Below are positions 1-12,379 of a DNA stretch of 54,464 nt, piece after piece. Within the stretch, counting starts at the first letter, position 1; the number at the start of each line of letters is the position of its first letter. A program made the translations under genes and the position numbers. A model generated the notes under the pieces. That model was given only the letters and a program-made list of their open reading frames with translations, ran no database searches and was not told the origin of the DNA. This stretch comes from Fragilaria crotonensis (taxonomy: Eukaryota > Bacillariophyta > Fragilariophyceae > Fragilariales > Fragilariaceae), in NCBI GenBank assembly GCA_022925895.1, contig JAKSYS010000417.1, positions 1 through 54,464 of the forward strand, in the 5' to 3' direction.

Positions 1-599
1 AATGAATTGATATGCGCATATATAATCATATGCATTTAATAAAAATGTGGTTGTTTGGAATTAATAATGTTCATCATACATTGTATGTAATTCTTGGTAT
101 ATTAAACAGGTGTTAATGTAGCATACACTCACCAACATGTACTTTCTTAGACAAAGTAGCCGTTTACGCAAAGTAGCGAGTCAATTTACCGCTCGCAGTA
201 TCGCTATGAACATTCATAGTGTCTATACTGGCGATTCAATGGTATAAGACGACATCCTAGTAGTACTGAATACTTCGCAGGATGGACAAATTTTTCTCAA
301 TAAAAAACAAGCACCAAAAGTACTGTCACATTCTACATGTGAATCATATCAGTAAATATTAGTGTACTTATATGTTCAAATTGCAATTATGCTTAGCATA
401 GTGAAGCTTTGTATGCATTCCTGCTCGCAACGTGATGCACAAGTTTTTGGTATGTTTTCTACAACGAATGTATTGGGCGATTCGGTTGTCTCTTTTTGTC
501 AAATTTTCTCAACTACAACACACTCACTGTTAGGCGCTGACCCCCGACAACCTTGTCACACTCATTGCCTTTCGTATCGCATTGATGTTTTGGAAGCTC
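1..599. other. AT-rich stretch without a recognisable gene
   Basis: I see no convincing coding region here. Short open frames exist but carry no recognisable motif. The right end grades into the tandem repeat that starts near 600. It may be the flank or terminal region of the transposon to its right, but I could not identify a terminal inverted repeat. Confidence 0.4.
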
Positions 600-1254
600 C
601 ACCATCAACGAGCAACAGATTTTGCAACACTGTCGTTGTCTTGATCCACACCGGTCACTGGCTTCCAATTTTGCGTTCAGCTTTGCGTTTACATCTATAA
701 AGCTCAGCTGACGTCGATTTGGTTGTTCACGGCTGGCTGTTGGTGACAACGACGACGACAGGTCGTTGCATATTTGTTCATTGTTGGCTGTCACGACGTT
801 GCAGGTTTCTCATCGCTCCGCCACTGATAACAGATATTGCGAGACTGTCATTGTCTTGATCCACGCCGATTGCTGGCTTCCAATTTCGCGTTCAGCTTTG
901 CGTTTACATCTATAAAGCTCAGCTGACGTCAATTTGGTTGTTCACGGCTGGCTGTTGGTGACAACGACGACGACAGGTCGTTGCATATTTGTTCTTCGTT
1001 GGCTGTCACGTTGCAGAATTCTCGTCGCTCCGCCACTGATAACAGATATTGCGAGACTGTCATTGTCTGGATCCACGCCGATTGCTGGCTTCCATTTCGC
1101 GTTCAGCTTTGCGTTTACATCTATAAAGCTCAGCTGACGTCGATTTGGTTGTTCCTGGCTGGCTGTTGGTTACGACAACGACCGGTCGTGTTCGCGTGTT
1201 GCTCGCTGTTGGCTTCCTTGCTCCACCGTTGACGACAAATTTTGTGAGGCCCAT
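600..1254 (+). repeat. About three tandem copies of a ~213-bp repeat carrying TATAAAG and TGACGTC
   Basis: The word AGCTCAGCTGACGTC recurs at 701, 916 and 1127, giving periods of 215 and 211 bp, and the sequence between these anchors is almost the same in each unit. Each unit has CTATAAAG directly before the TGACGTC word. In the second unit this is a full TGACGTCA palindrome, the CRE/bZIP consensus. The first and last units are partial or diverged. The array ends just before the start of the broken gene at 1280, so it could be a repeated promoter of that gene. That role is inferred from position only. Confidence 0.85.
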
Positions 1255-1279
1255 TCACTTTGATTGGCTCCAGTTGTCT

Positions 1280-3820
1280 ATGATGGCAGAGACTTTGTGC
1301 TCAACGACTTCATGTTCGACGTTGACAAAGGAATGGTTTGAGGATTCATCGTCGGAAGACGAGGCGGAGTTTTCTCAAAACTGCTACCATGTTCGGCTAT
1401 TCACCAAGAAGGGAAAGACCTCTACTTTGGCAAGAAGGTCTGATTCGTTGAGGAAGGACAAGGATCTGATGGTTGAGCTCAAAGTTAAAGTGAAGATTGA
1501 GTTGAAGGTTGTGTCTACTAAGGCTGTCTTGATGGCAAATGTGAGTGGTGGATTGAAGAACGCTGGTTCATCGACTAGTGCTGTTGATGATGCTGTGACC
1601 ACGTTGCCATCTTCATCCCAAAGCACCAAACCACAGCAGAAGAAAAAAAGTGGGAAGGCGGAAAACAATTGGCGTGAACGCCCAATTCGTGCTCGCCCTC
1701 ATGGACCATTTCAACGCACTCTGCCAGGTGAGCTCTCCCGTGCCATTATTTTGGCAAGAGTGAACAATCGACAGACCATTCCGTTGACGGAAAACACCAT
1801 GTCTGTGCCTATTGCCACACTTGGCGGTACCACAGAAGCTGATGCTGCTGTCGGCAGCAATTTTCCTGATCAGGGGACAGGGAGAACGAGGAAAGAAGTC
1901 AAGGCTGCGAGGAAGATAATCAAGGAAACGAAAGGTTTGGAGATTGGATTGCTTCGAGAGCATCCATCACTTTCTATGGCAAGTCACACTCAAGTTGCGA
2001 ATGTAATAGCCAAGTGTCTGCCTTTGCAGTCTGTTGCTCCTTTCATGGTCATGTTCAACAATTTTCGACCACCTCCTCTCCAAAAACGGAAGAAGCAAAA
2101 GCGGAAGAAGGGCAACGCCGCGTCTGTTCCAATACCACCTGCAGTTGTGGCGGCGGCGTCAGCTCTAGGTCCATCGGCATTTTGTGACGAGAAGATTTGC
2201 AAGACTCCCATCCAGTGGGTTGACTCGTCCCTGAAACATGTGTTTGGTACTGAGTATGTCATGCTCAAGCGCTGCAAACATCCTGATGAAATGTATAGTC
2301 ATGGGGAAAGTCATTCCGATCTCGACCTGATTGTCATGGATTGTGTTCTCGAGAAGTGGTCCTATGGATTTGAAAAGGAAAGGAAAGATGACGCCCATGC
2401 CTGTGACAGTCCGTGCATGTCTGTCTATTTGATGATGTTGATGCTGTCAATTTGGCAATCGCTGTTAGAGATGGAAATGCTTTTCTTCTCGCCCTTCAGG
2501 GAAGAATAACAGCGATAACTTCTACCGTGCATGCATTGTCCTCCTTCCCCAAGCTGGCATATTCTATTGCCACAGGGAGAGGCGCTCACGATCGACTGGG
2601 GTCCTTAATTCGCATGTCCCAATGGACATAAACTGGTTACGACTTCAGCATGATTCTCATGGTAACTTCTTCGGTGATGGATCTTATGTTTCACACCTTG
2701 CGAATGCTGATAAGTGTTCCATTTGGAAGTGGACTATTCGGCGCTCCGCCACAAACCTCTTGCCAATTCCCAATGCGATCATGGGGGTGATGCCAAGATC
2801 ACTTGTGAGATCTATTCACTGCACGAAGCAACTGATGGATGAGGAAGGACCTGGACTTCCTCCTGACTATGTTGTGGGTGAGAAGGATGAGTTGTTGAGT
2901 GCTGATCATAAGTTTCGAGCTGAGACATTCCAAGATGCGTTCTCGCGATCAAGGTCAGCCAAACGTGGAGGTCGCCATTATGCACCGGGATTTCTGCACA
3001 AGACCATTGACCCGTTAACGACATTTGTTATCAATCCAATCAAATATGGTGAGCTTGACTTGCACGTTGATGTCACTGTACCCGCAAATGCGGGCGAAGT
3101 TGCTTTCCATCGGTGTTCTGTGGTTCAAATCCGGTACCTCCCAAACGTTGTTGGATCAGGTTGTGAGGACCTTCTGACCGACATCAACAGGCATTGCAAC
3201 TTGGTGAGAAAACAGAAGAGCAGCACGGGAGCAAGGGCTGGCAATGGAGACCTCGGATCAATGCATCCAATTGGAAGCCGCATCACAAAATGCTGGAACA
3301 AGGTGCCGTATGTGACATCATCAACTGTGGATGCTGCCCCGGTATTGTTGAAGGCTGTGCAAGCTGCGGCAAAGCTTGCATCAGTGACTATCCCGGCTGC
3401 CCTCAGAGTGATGCAGGACTTGGAAAATGATTCTGAAATGAAGCATGTTGGTGGCATGGACGGAGGCATGTGCCGCGTTACGCACAGCATGGACTTGTCA
3501 ATTAATTTGGCAAATTCACACATTACGATGTGAACGATGCCAGTCAGGGGTTTACGATCTGGACTGAAGATCACCCTGGGACAACTGAGGATTGGTACTT
3601 TGTCCTTCCGAACATGAAGGGGAAATTCCCAGGATCGGATCGGGACTACAACGGAATTGCCATCAAATTGTCTGATGGTGTCCTGATTGGATGGGATGGC
3701 CGCCTGATCAGGCATGGTACATCCATGACAGGTTCGCGGAGTGGAAATATCTATGGTACGTTCTTTGCCCCAAAGACACGGATCATCATGTATGGAATGT
3801 CCCAGTTACCGATGGTTTAA
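1280..3820 (+). pseudogene. Broken transposon-borne gene with a 2OG-Fe(II) dioxygenase-like C-terminus
   Basis: A long coding stretch can be followed only by changing frame near 2400, near 2490 and near 3510, so it is a frameshifted copy (or carries base errors). I chose the ATG ATG at 1280 because the open frame upstream lies inside the tandem repeat. The N-terminal third is acidic then Lys/Arg-rich and disordered. The middle has a conserved-looking block beginning near 2490 (KNNSDNFYRACIVLLPQ). The C-terminus has HYDVND (H codon at 3521, D at 3527), then WYFVLPNM, then GWDGRLIRHGTS (H at 3713). An HxD followed about 60 residues later by a His in a Gly/Trp-rich strand fits the double-stranded beta-helix of 2OG-Fe(II) oxygenases, such as the TET/JBP-like proteins reported in some eukaryotic DNA transposons. 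The fold is my inference. The gene is convergent with the transposase ending at 3833, only 12 bp away. Confidence 0.6.
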
Positions 3821-3832
3821 TATTGTTTCTAC

Positions 3833-6789
3833 TTAATTTTGACCATTGATGGTGTAATCAACCATTGCTGAATCGTAGAACATTGATGCCCATTTGTCCC
3901 TATCTGTTACAACAAGGACATCAGAGTCAGCGAGGTCAGGGTTGCTTAGGACAAAACACAAGCCAACAATGGCTTCTGAGGAGACAACATGAAACTCCTT
4001 CTCGAATGTCCACTCAGTGAACAGGAAGGACTCACGCCCAGTTGGTTTGCCACAACATTGAATAATGAGGTCAAACGTGGTGGTTTCAATTCCACCAAAG
4101 CAACTGTGGCGTGGTATGCAACTCACAATGCGAGATGGGTACTCCATCTCATTTCCTCATCATCTTCATAGCGGATGAGAGCCCAATCATACCAGGAATA
4201 CCCTTTCCCTGAAGTTGGGATGACAGCGAACAGAAACCATCTCCTCCTTTGTTTCAATGTTGTACTTATGGTACTCTGTGCGGCACCAGATACCGCCCAC
4301 CCCATTGTCGTCGAGATCGGAGTCACTGTAAGTCTGCAAAATGAACAGTGCAAGATTATCTTCCAGTTCGATGTCTCCTGGTCTGAGTGTCAAAGATTAC
4401 ATCACGACACAATCGATTATCATCCATAGGGTCAATGTATGACCTTACGTAATATGACGTTCCAGACCCTGACTCACTCGTCAGAGGATCTTGGACATCG
4501 TCAGCAGCCAGTAATTGACTACGGTTAGTATGCTGTGATGATGTCTTCAAAACAGGTCGTTCTTGGAACATCGCGTGCATAGTATCAATCACGAGTGCGT
4601 CCAATTCTTTGGCCACACTGCTGGTCAATGGTGTCCACATTCTTCTGTGCACGTCTACCAGGACGTTTGGCGTGTGCCTTGTGATGTTCCTCAGGACGGG
4701 AGGCATTGTAACCACGCGGTGCTCCAAACGCAGCAATAAATCGTACGATGTGCTTGATCTCGTGAAATTTTGACAGTTTCCATCCATTGCCAGCGTGTCT
4801 CGGAAGATGTGTGGTGATGAGATTCATCAGAGAAGCAATTGCTGCTTCAGCTTGTGATGCCTCTCCGTCTGGATCTCCAATATCCCAAAAGGTGTACTGA
4901 TCAAGCCAGGCCTCAAAGCATAAAAGGCTTTCCATAGTCCCCAACACGGCATCCAATTGAAGAAAATGCTCATCGAAGACTTCCCAACCTTCCGCTTGCA
5001 TAATGAAGAAAGAAATGAGGAACAACGCCCCCGACTGTTCAGAGCATTCCACCATGGTGAGGTTTGTTATTCCTCTGGAAAAATCAGTTCTGGGGAAAGA
5101 GGTGCGAATACTCTGACAGCACGTTGTGTCAAATATAAAAGCCATTTTGTCAAGCGTCGCCAGTGACTGAACACTGAGGCTTTTTTTGAAGCAATCGAGA
5201 ACATACATGATGATGCCATGTTGAATTGTATGCATCACATCAATAACTGCACACATGAAGATGCCGTGGGGGTTTTGCCCCATCTGAACACGATTGAAGG
5301 CATTGTCACATCTGTAAATTGAAAGCTGGCGGAGCTCCTCTTGTGAGCCATGTTGAGATGCGTAGTTGATTGTCTCAGTCGATAGGAATGTGCACTCAAC
5401 ATCAGGATTATCTAGATCTTCATACAAGCAATCACATGAACGATGGTGACGCAATGTACTGCTGTGATGGCCATTGATTCGGCAACAAAGTTGGTCACCT
5501 TGTTTGCCATCGTTGATGACAAATAACAGGGGCAAACAAGTTCGACAACAAACCACCTGTCACCAAGTTTCAGTGGTACGTGTTTTAAACGATCATCTAA
5601 ACCAGCTTGACACTTCACCCAACCTGCCATCATCACATCCATGACCTTATGGAAATTACGAGTAGTGCGACCTTTCTCTTCAGCACATGCATTTGCAAAG
5701 CTATTCATTGCTGCAGAGCGCCCACGGTTCAGGTCTGGAACATAGCCCAGCAGACGCCATGCTTTTACATCACGACGAACTTTCTCAGTGAAAAGAGATG
5801 TTGTGAATGACACAGGACAGATATCAATATGCCCCTTGCTGTCAATGACGGTGCCATCAAGGTACATTATAATTGGTACAAGCAGCTGATCCTTCCCTTG
5901 TGCAAGTTGTTGGTACAATTCTCGATAACGTGAACCACTGTTTGCCTCGCCAACTTTGCTGTCAGTTGGTATGTACATTGACATTGGATACTCCTTATTG
6001 ATGACAAGATTTTCCATCACCATCAATGACTCGTCTTGCAGCATTGACAATAATGCAGGTACAAAGTCAAAGCAAATAATATCTTGAGCCTTGTCGTGAT
6101 CTTCAAGATTCGCTGTCAGTACCTTAGGAAGTCCTCTGTGTGAGTGTTCCAAAGCTTTGTACATCCACTGGATGTTGGCTTTCCGTGTTGTAGCTTTTGG
6201 GTTGAAATCAAAGCCCTCTAACTTAGCATTGTATGCCCATTGCAGTACCTTCTGCAACATGTAGTCAGGACATTGGGCATCCTCCAAAAGCTTGAGGAGA
6301 TTCACAATATTTCGATGTTCAACATCATGATGCAATACCATGATTGCATGGCGATCACCCGCTTGAAGGCGTTCCATCATGGCATGAAAAACTGGGCAAG
6401 ATATAGCAATGTCACCGATGCCTGTTCTTGTAGACAAGTTCTGGTTCATTTCAACCTCCTGTTCATGAATGCCATCATCTGCGTCAAAATTACAAGTTGC
6501 CGAGTAGTCAAAAACTTCGTAAGGCTCATACGATGGAGGATCTGCACTCATAAAAGGATTTAGACGTGAAGATTCAACGCCGTATCCCAAGCGCCGGGAC
6601 CATGTACTCATGAACTACGTCAAGGCTAGCAGCAAGAGGCCTTGGTTCCGACATATAATCGCGACATGGAGCACTTCGCCATAAATGTTGACGAAGACCT
6701 CGTTCGGTTTTGAACGTAGCATAGCAGTTGACATTGAAACATGTGAAGGCTCCACTTTGAGATGCTGATGATGTGCTGCTTGGTGCCAT
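3833..6789 (-). pseudogene. Plavaka-like DDE transposase, frameshifted
   Basis: Read leftward from 6789, the coding potential is spread over several overlapping frames: 6789-6574, 6611-5412, 5556-4585, 4787-4356, 4393-4187 and 4147-3833. At least four frameshifts are implied. The N-terminus has a C2H2-like zinc finger (CFNVNCYATF...LRQHLWRSAPC). Further on come IIMYLDGTVIDSKGH and AWRLLGYVPDL, then FVINDGKQGDQLC, DVMHTIQHGIIMYVL, and a His/basic stretch ending HAKRPGRRAQK. This order of motifs resembles the Plavaka group of cut-and-paste transposases (CMC-related), which is abundant in fungi and diatoms. The assignment rests on motif recognition from memory. The enzyme would cut and join element ends in the nucleus, but this copy cannot make a full protein. 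Its 3' end meets the dioxygenase-like gene head to head, suggesting one two-gene element. Confidence 0.7.
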
Positions 6790-7317
6790 TATGAAAACTG
6801 ATCAACTTCCACGTCTTGCTTACTAATGGTGGTGGCTGGTGATGATGCCAAGTCAGTAAGATGGTTTACACCAAAATGAAATTAAGCCTTTCTGTTGGAA
6901 AATATGGCGCGAAGATTGTATCATACTAGTAGGAGATACACGAAAAGCATGAACAACAACCGATGAAAAAAGGGAAGCACGTCCGTCAAGCTTACGAACG
7001 TGCGGAAAGGATGTAGAAGATACATAACATCTGACCAAAAGAGGATAGTATGTAAACTTTCCGAGGAATCATACAGTAATAGGATATTGTTGTGAAAGTA
7101 TTTCTATCATAGATACAAATAAGTATAAAAAGACCTTTGTAAATATAACCATGTACAAAACAAAGATATCATGTTAACATACCTAAACAAACCTAAGTGA
7201 TTTTCAAATCGAATAAATTTTGTTAGATATATGCGGTCAATACATATTTTCTTGGTGCATGACCACAGATTTATGTCCAAACCACAGATATGGGCTTCCT
7301 GATGCAATCGATGGCAA
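6790..7317. other. AT-rich spacer between Plavaka-like and Helitron remnants
   Basis: No gene is supported. The stretch contains the presumed upstream region of the leftward transposase, and its right half is strongly AT-rich. No clear terminal inverted repeat or target duplication was found. Confidence 0.35.
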
Positions 7318-9927
7318 AATTTGAAGTGTTGTAATAGTTCTACAAAGCCAGCAGGTGAATGCAAGGACAAGTATCCCCGGCCCTTTCAAGATGAGACAAC
7401 ACTCAATGATGATGGATTCCCTCAATATCATCGACGTGATGATGGAAGGACTGTAACTGTTCGAGGAGCTGAGTTGGACAACCGCTGGGTTGTGCCATAT
7501 AATTGCCATCTTACCAAGAAGTATGATTGTCATATCAATGTTGAGGTGCAATTCAGTGCAGGCCGTCAGTACCTCTACAAGTATGTATACAAGGGACACG
7601 ACCGTGCTGCAGTCCAGATGGGGGAAGATGTTGATGAGATCAAGCTCTATCTTGATTGACGCATGTCTCTGCATCAGAGGCATGCTGGCGCCTCTTCAGC
7701 CTTCGTCTACATTCAGAGAAGCCCAATGTGATGCGCTTCTAATGTTCCATCTTCCCAATCAGCAATCGGTGGTTTTGAGGAAAATGAAACTGTTGCTCAA
7801 GTGCTTGCAAGAGGACCAACCCTGTACAATTGACTGCCTGGTTGGACCTCAATCGCATGATCAGTATGCTCGCCAGTTCCTTTATCATGACATCCCACAA
7901 CACTACACATGGAAAAGTGCTGGTGTCGAGAAGTGCTGGGCACGACGCTCCAATCACCGGCAGACATTCCCCACTGTGTCTCGCCTCTACAGTGCTTCCC
8001 CTTCTTCTGGTGAGAGATACTTCCTGAAGGATGTTGACTGGTGAAAGGTGCAACAAGCTTTGAAGCTCTACTGAACCGTTGATGATGTACTTTGTCCAAC
8101 ATTTCAAGATGCCTGTCGTATTGGGTCTTCTAGATGATGATACTGAGGGCATCGAGCCATGCAGGAAGCCACAGACACTCTCCCAGCAAGGCTCAGAAGA
8201 CTTTTGCAATCATCCTCTTCAACTGTGATGTCTCTGACCCAAGGTCACTCTATGACTCTCACTGGGCTGCCCTGTCAGAAGACTATGCACACCGTCAACC
8301 CAGCCTTAGTGAACAACACCTGCAGGACCTCCTTGTGCGTAAACTTGATGCCCTTCTGGGGATAATGCACAGCCGTTCTGTATTCGAATGGATACCATCC
8401 CTCCGCACACTTCTGGTTGAGGAGCATGGGAGTGCCATGGACAACAATTCAGTCAACCATTTGTTAGAATTGCAGCTGTCATCATCCAACACTGATATTC
8501 AACAGCAGCTGGATCGCCTCCTCTCCTGAATCTTGAACAGCGTGCTATTTTTGATGCTGTACTTGCTTCTGTGAACAACAATGCTGGTACTGAAACTCAG
8601 AAAAATGTTTATTTTGTTGATGGACCTGCAGGCTCAGGTAAGACGGAGTTGTTCAGGATGATCCTGCCAAGGTGCGCAGTGAAGGGAAGGTTGCCCTTGC
8701 AACTGCCATATCAGGCATTGCTGCCTCAAACTTTGCCCCTTTGGGCCGTACTTCACTATATCCGGGCTTCCAATTCAATTATATGAAACATCCATGTGCA
8801 ACCTATCAAAAGAGAAGGCAGAAGTTATGAAGGTTGCAAAGATTTTGATCATTGATGAGATCACAATGCTTAAGGGTGTTGGTCTTGATGTTCTTTCACA
8901 GTCTCTTTGTGATTTACTTGAACGTAATGATGCTCCTTTGGTGGCTTGGTTGTCGTCATGGGTGGTGACTTTCGCCAAGTGCTTCCCATACTACGCCATG
9001 CTGGAAGAGCTACCACTGTGCATTCAACTGTCCTACAATCCAAAGTCTGGCAAACATCATCTGTGAATGTAATGCAACTCTCTGAAAATATGCGATTGCG
9101 AATGGACTTACAGAACACGAATGCTAACCCAGAGTTCCAAGAAGTACTTTCCATTTTGCATCTTTCCTGTTGAGGATCGGCGAGGATATGGAGCCTTCCC
9201 AATAAATCTACCATCTATATTCCAGCCTCAGGATACAAACGAACTGGTTGAGCATGTGTTTGATGATTTTTCTTCCAATGAACCAGCCTATTGGTCTGAA
9301 CGTGCTATTCTATGTCCTAAAAACAGATGTTCAAAGAATCAATGATATGGTAACCTCAAGGCTACCTCATGATGAACATGTGTTTCTCAGTATTGACAAC
9401 ATCATATCTGAGGAACCTAATGATCCTGCACATACCTCTATCCTCCTGAATTCCTGAACTTTGGAGCTATCTGGCCTTCCACCACATTGCCTCACTCTGA
9501 AAAAGGCATGTTGGTCATGCTGCCCGAAACCTATCAAGCACACTCAGCAATGGCACCTGCCTCATTGTTCGTATCTCACGGTCTGTCCTCCAGTGTTTGA
9601 TTCCTACCACTGCAGAAATTGTGCACATACCAAGGATTGCTCCTATCACCTCAAGATGAGCTGCCATTTGTCTTCAAACGACGCCAGTTTCCAGTTCAAC
9701 CAGCATATGCAATGACAATCAACAAGAGTCAAGGTCAAACATTGCGAAGAGTTGGCATTTTCTTGCCACAAGGTGTATTTGCACATGGCCAGCTTTACGT
9801 TGCTTCTCAGAGTTCGAACCCACATGATCTTTTCATATTTACTGATGGTCATCTTCTGCACAACATTGTTTATAAGGAGGTCCTGATATCAAAACTGTGC
9901 CCTCAGTATCATCAACAGGATTTGTAA
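7318..9927 (+). pseudogene. Helitron replication protein remnant: Pif1-like helicase part
   Basis: The left part reads KDKYPRPFQDETTL, RRDDGRTVTVRG, LDNRWVVPYN and YLYKYVYKGHDRA, the standard C-terminal end of the Helitron Rep region. After several frame changes the Pif1/RecD-like helicase follows: Walker A GPAGSGKT near 8622, Walker B ILIIDEITML near 8850, GGDFRQVLPI near 8955, a SENMRL motif near 9080, and the final block MTINKSQGQTL near 9710 followed by GQLYVASQSS. Intact Helitron proteins couple an HUH nickase with this 5'-3' helicase for rolling-circle transposition. Here the HUH domain is missing from the left end and the frame is broken at least six times, so the copy is dead and 5'-truncated. 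Confidence 0.88.
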
Positions 9928-10189
9928 ACAACTTCAATACTGTGTATTTTGGCAATCTAAATTAGAATTTGTCACTTTTTTCCTCATCTAATTGTGTTGT
10001 AAAACACGTCATTTGCAGCACGCTTGCCACTACACACAACCGTGAACAACCCATACCGTACACGTATTCCAAAAGTCCGACCAATTGGGAGGCACCCACT
10101 AGTATAATAATAAAATAACTCAGATATTGTCGTACTGTATTTTCAAAAGTAATCGTATATATTTATTTTTTAATCCACGTACTGACGTA

Positions 10190-10560
10190 GCATTTGCTGT
10201 AGAAAAGTACATGGTACAAATTTTTCAGTAGAAATCTACATGAAAACTTTTTTACACTGTGTCCAGAAATGGATATTGTATAACGTGGTACGAATCGTTG
10301 TGTAGAACGGACAACAATTTTATGTACAAGTACTCCGTTAATGCCATATCCAGTTTGTTCGATCTGTCTAGAAATACTGGAAAATGTATTTTGAATTCCA
10401 GATTCCGTGGTACAAATTTTGCAGTAGAAACTACATGTCCAATGTCCAGAGTACTGGAAAATGTATTTTGAATTCCAGATTCCAATGCTTACAACGTGGT
10501 ACAAATTTTGCAATCGTACTCCGTACTCCGTACTCCGTATCTCTGTATACTGTATACTGT
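10190..10560. repeat. Short interspersed duplications and TCCGTAC microsatellite
   Basis: A ~32-bp word beginning TACTGGAAAATGTATTTTG occurs at 10375 and 10452, a 77-bp period. The word TGGTACAAATTTT recurs near 10212, 10408 and 10498, in the first two places followed by a CAGTAGAAA-type sequence. Next to it is a short TACTCCG array near 10515-10540. No coding function is supported. Confidence 0.7.
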
Positions 10561-10639
10561 ATAGATCATACCAGACCTCCTCTACCGTCGTGCAACAACC
10601 GCGGCCAATGGCCGCCCCCCAGACTGGTTTCAAATAGGA

Positions 10640-11400
10640 TTGAACCTTTTCAGTTTTGCACCTGTCCTTCCTGACGAGCTGTAAACGTGGCCCTCGAGCC
10701 TCGAGCAGTCGTGCATGTTCACATTGTACAGTGTACAGCCTCGAATTGGTATGTCATACGCATATCCACATGAGTGCATCAATGTGTTAACATCTCGGTG
10801 CGTATTCATGTACTAAGACGAGCTCATAGAGATGCACATAGAGATTTGGCGGGTGCCTTACTTCATGAACATATATATATATATGAATATACGACTCATA
10901 AATCATAAATCATGTTACATCTCATACGACATCCGACCACTGTTATCATAGTCTATCCGGAACTCATACATGTATGTCATACAGTACTATGTATGTACAA
11001 TGTACTCCAGTACAACCATAGAGCCACAGGCGGACGACCTGGACAATCAAAACTACGGGTACTTGTACAGCAGACCTGGGTAGATTGAGAATCGAGTGAT
11101 TTCAGCCCACGAAGACCGATCATTTCTCCCTGTTTCATTAAAGTGCGAAGGTGAAGGCTATTTTTAGGAACGTGTCAAGCTAAGGAAAGAAAGGCCGTAC
11201 AGGTCCAGCATCCGTGTCAGTATCTTCTGGTTGGCCATCGACCAAATGCACTGTTGAAGATGCGGTCAACTTGGTACGTATTTTGCTTCTTGTGGTTGCA
11301 CTGAAATTACCATCGTGAACAGACAAAATGGTTTCCAAAAATGAGTGTCGACTTCCCATCAATCCTATATCCTATAGGAAGTTCATCAAAACTAATTTAT
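10640..11400. other. Intergenic GTAC-rich sequence without a gene
   Basis: This stretch has many short words such as GTACAGTGTACAG, and an (AT)n tract near 10870-10885. No open frame has recognisable content. Confidence 0.4.
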
Positions 11401-11424
11401 TTGCATCTTTAATCCACAAGCAAA

Positions 11425-12370
11425 TTGATGAAGGTTATTGTCAATGGTCTCACCATAGAACAAACCAATTGGGCAGCATATTACTGGCACAGAACTATTC
11501 CATTAACTACACTCTACTTGCTTGTTCAAGCAAGGAGAGACAAAGGTACAACCAGCAATGTTCTAATTAGAAAGTCAATTCATAAACTTGATACTATGGT
11601 TATGGATGTAACAGGAGATGACAAATCAAGGACCATATTGCCCGCAAACAATGAAAAGAACCACTTCAAGAAGCAGACAACAGTGAGCACCACATCTCGG
11701 TCAACTAGCAAGTGTACTCAACGTTTGCCCAAGGATGCAAGTGCTCACAATTGTATTAGACGAAACTCAAATAAACAAATGTGGATTATGAAGGTACTAC
11801 TAGGTACAAAACAGCTTTCAAGAATGCAACAAACCTTTTGCATTGGACACAGGCAACAAGACTTTGGTAAAATTTGCGACAGACTCCTCAGCATTGAATA
11901 TTCTCTTGATGGCATCAAGTGCTTGCTTGGCATATAGCACCGTGTAAGGCTACAAAGGATGGCTTTGTTAGATGCTGCAAAATAGAGAAGAAAGGTCCTG
12001 AGTCCATAAATCCAATCAAGTTGATGGAAATGATAGCGACTCATCCTGCAGTTTGTCAGGTTGGAGATGGTGAACTCAAAGGCAAGGACTTGAAGCAGCA
12101 GTTAATGGGTGCCTCCATTCTGGAAAATCCGCATGCCAACCTTCACAACCCCAAGTCCGTGTGGCAAAAGGCCTGTGCAGAGTTTCCAGATGCCCTTCAA
12201 GCAGCGACAATGATAGCTGTGAAGGATGCTTGTGCTCAATCGACAAAGGTAGATTATGAAAATCTCAACCAGTGGTTCAACAATGTCAAGAAGGACAAAC
12301 TGGCAACAGGTCTTCTTGCTTGTTGAGGATGAAAAGGTCTTTGACACGGAGAATGGAGTCAGCCGAGGTC
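11425..12370 (+). pseudogene. Fragment of a transposase-like protein (N-terminal part)
   Basis: Two overlapping frames (11425-11937 and 11919-12326) give a lysine-rich protein. The second contains HPAVCQVGDGELKGKDLKQQ, LMGASILENPHANLHNPKSV and YENLNQWFNNVKKDKLATGL. I associate this block with the DNA-binding N-terminus of a DDE-type transposase family common in diatom genomes, but this is from memory and unverified. The frame collapses near 12330, where a stop occurs and the complex tandem array begins. It may be the 5' half of an element whose 3' half lies beyond the array. Confidence 0.4.
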
Positions 12371-12379
12371 TGGTCACAT

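Noticed and set aside
1145-1279. N-terminal extension of the 1280 gene
   Set aside because: The frame is open but lies within the last unit of the tandem repeat, so it is unlikely to be coding.
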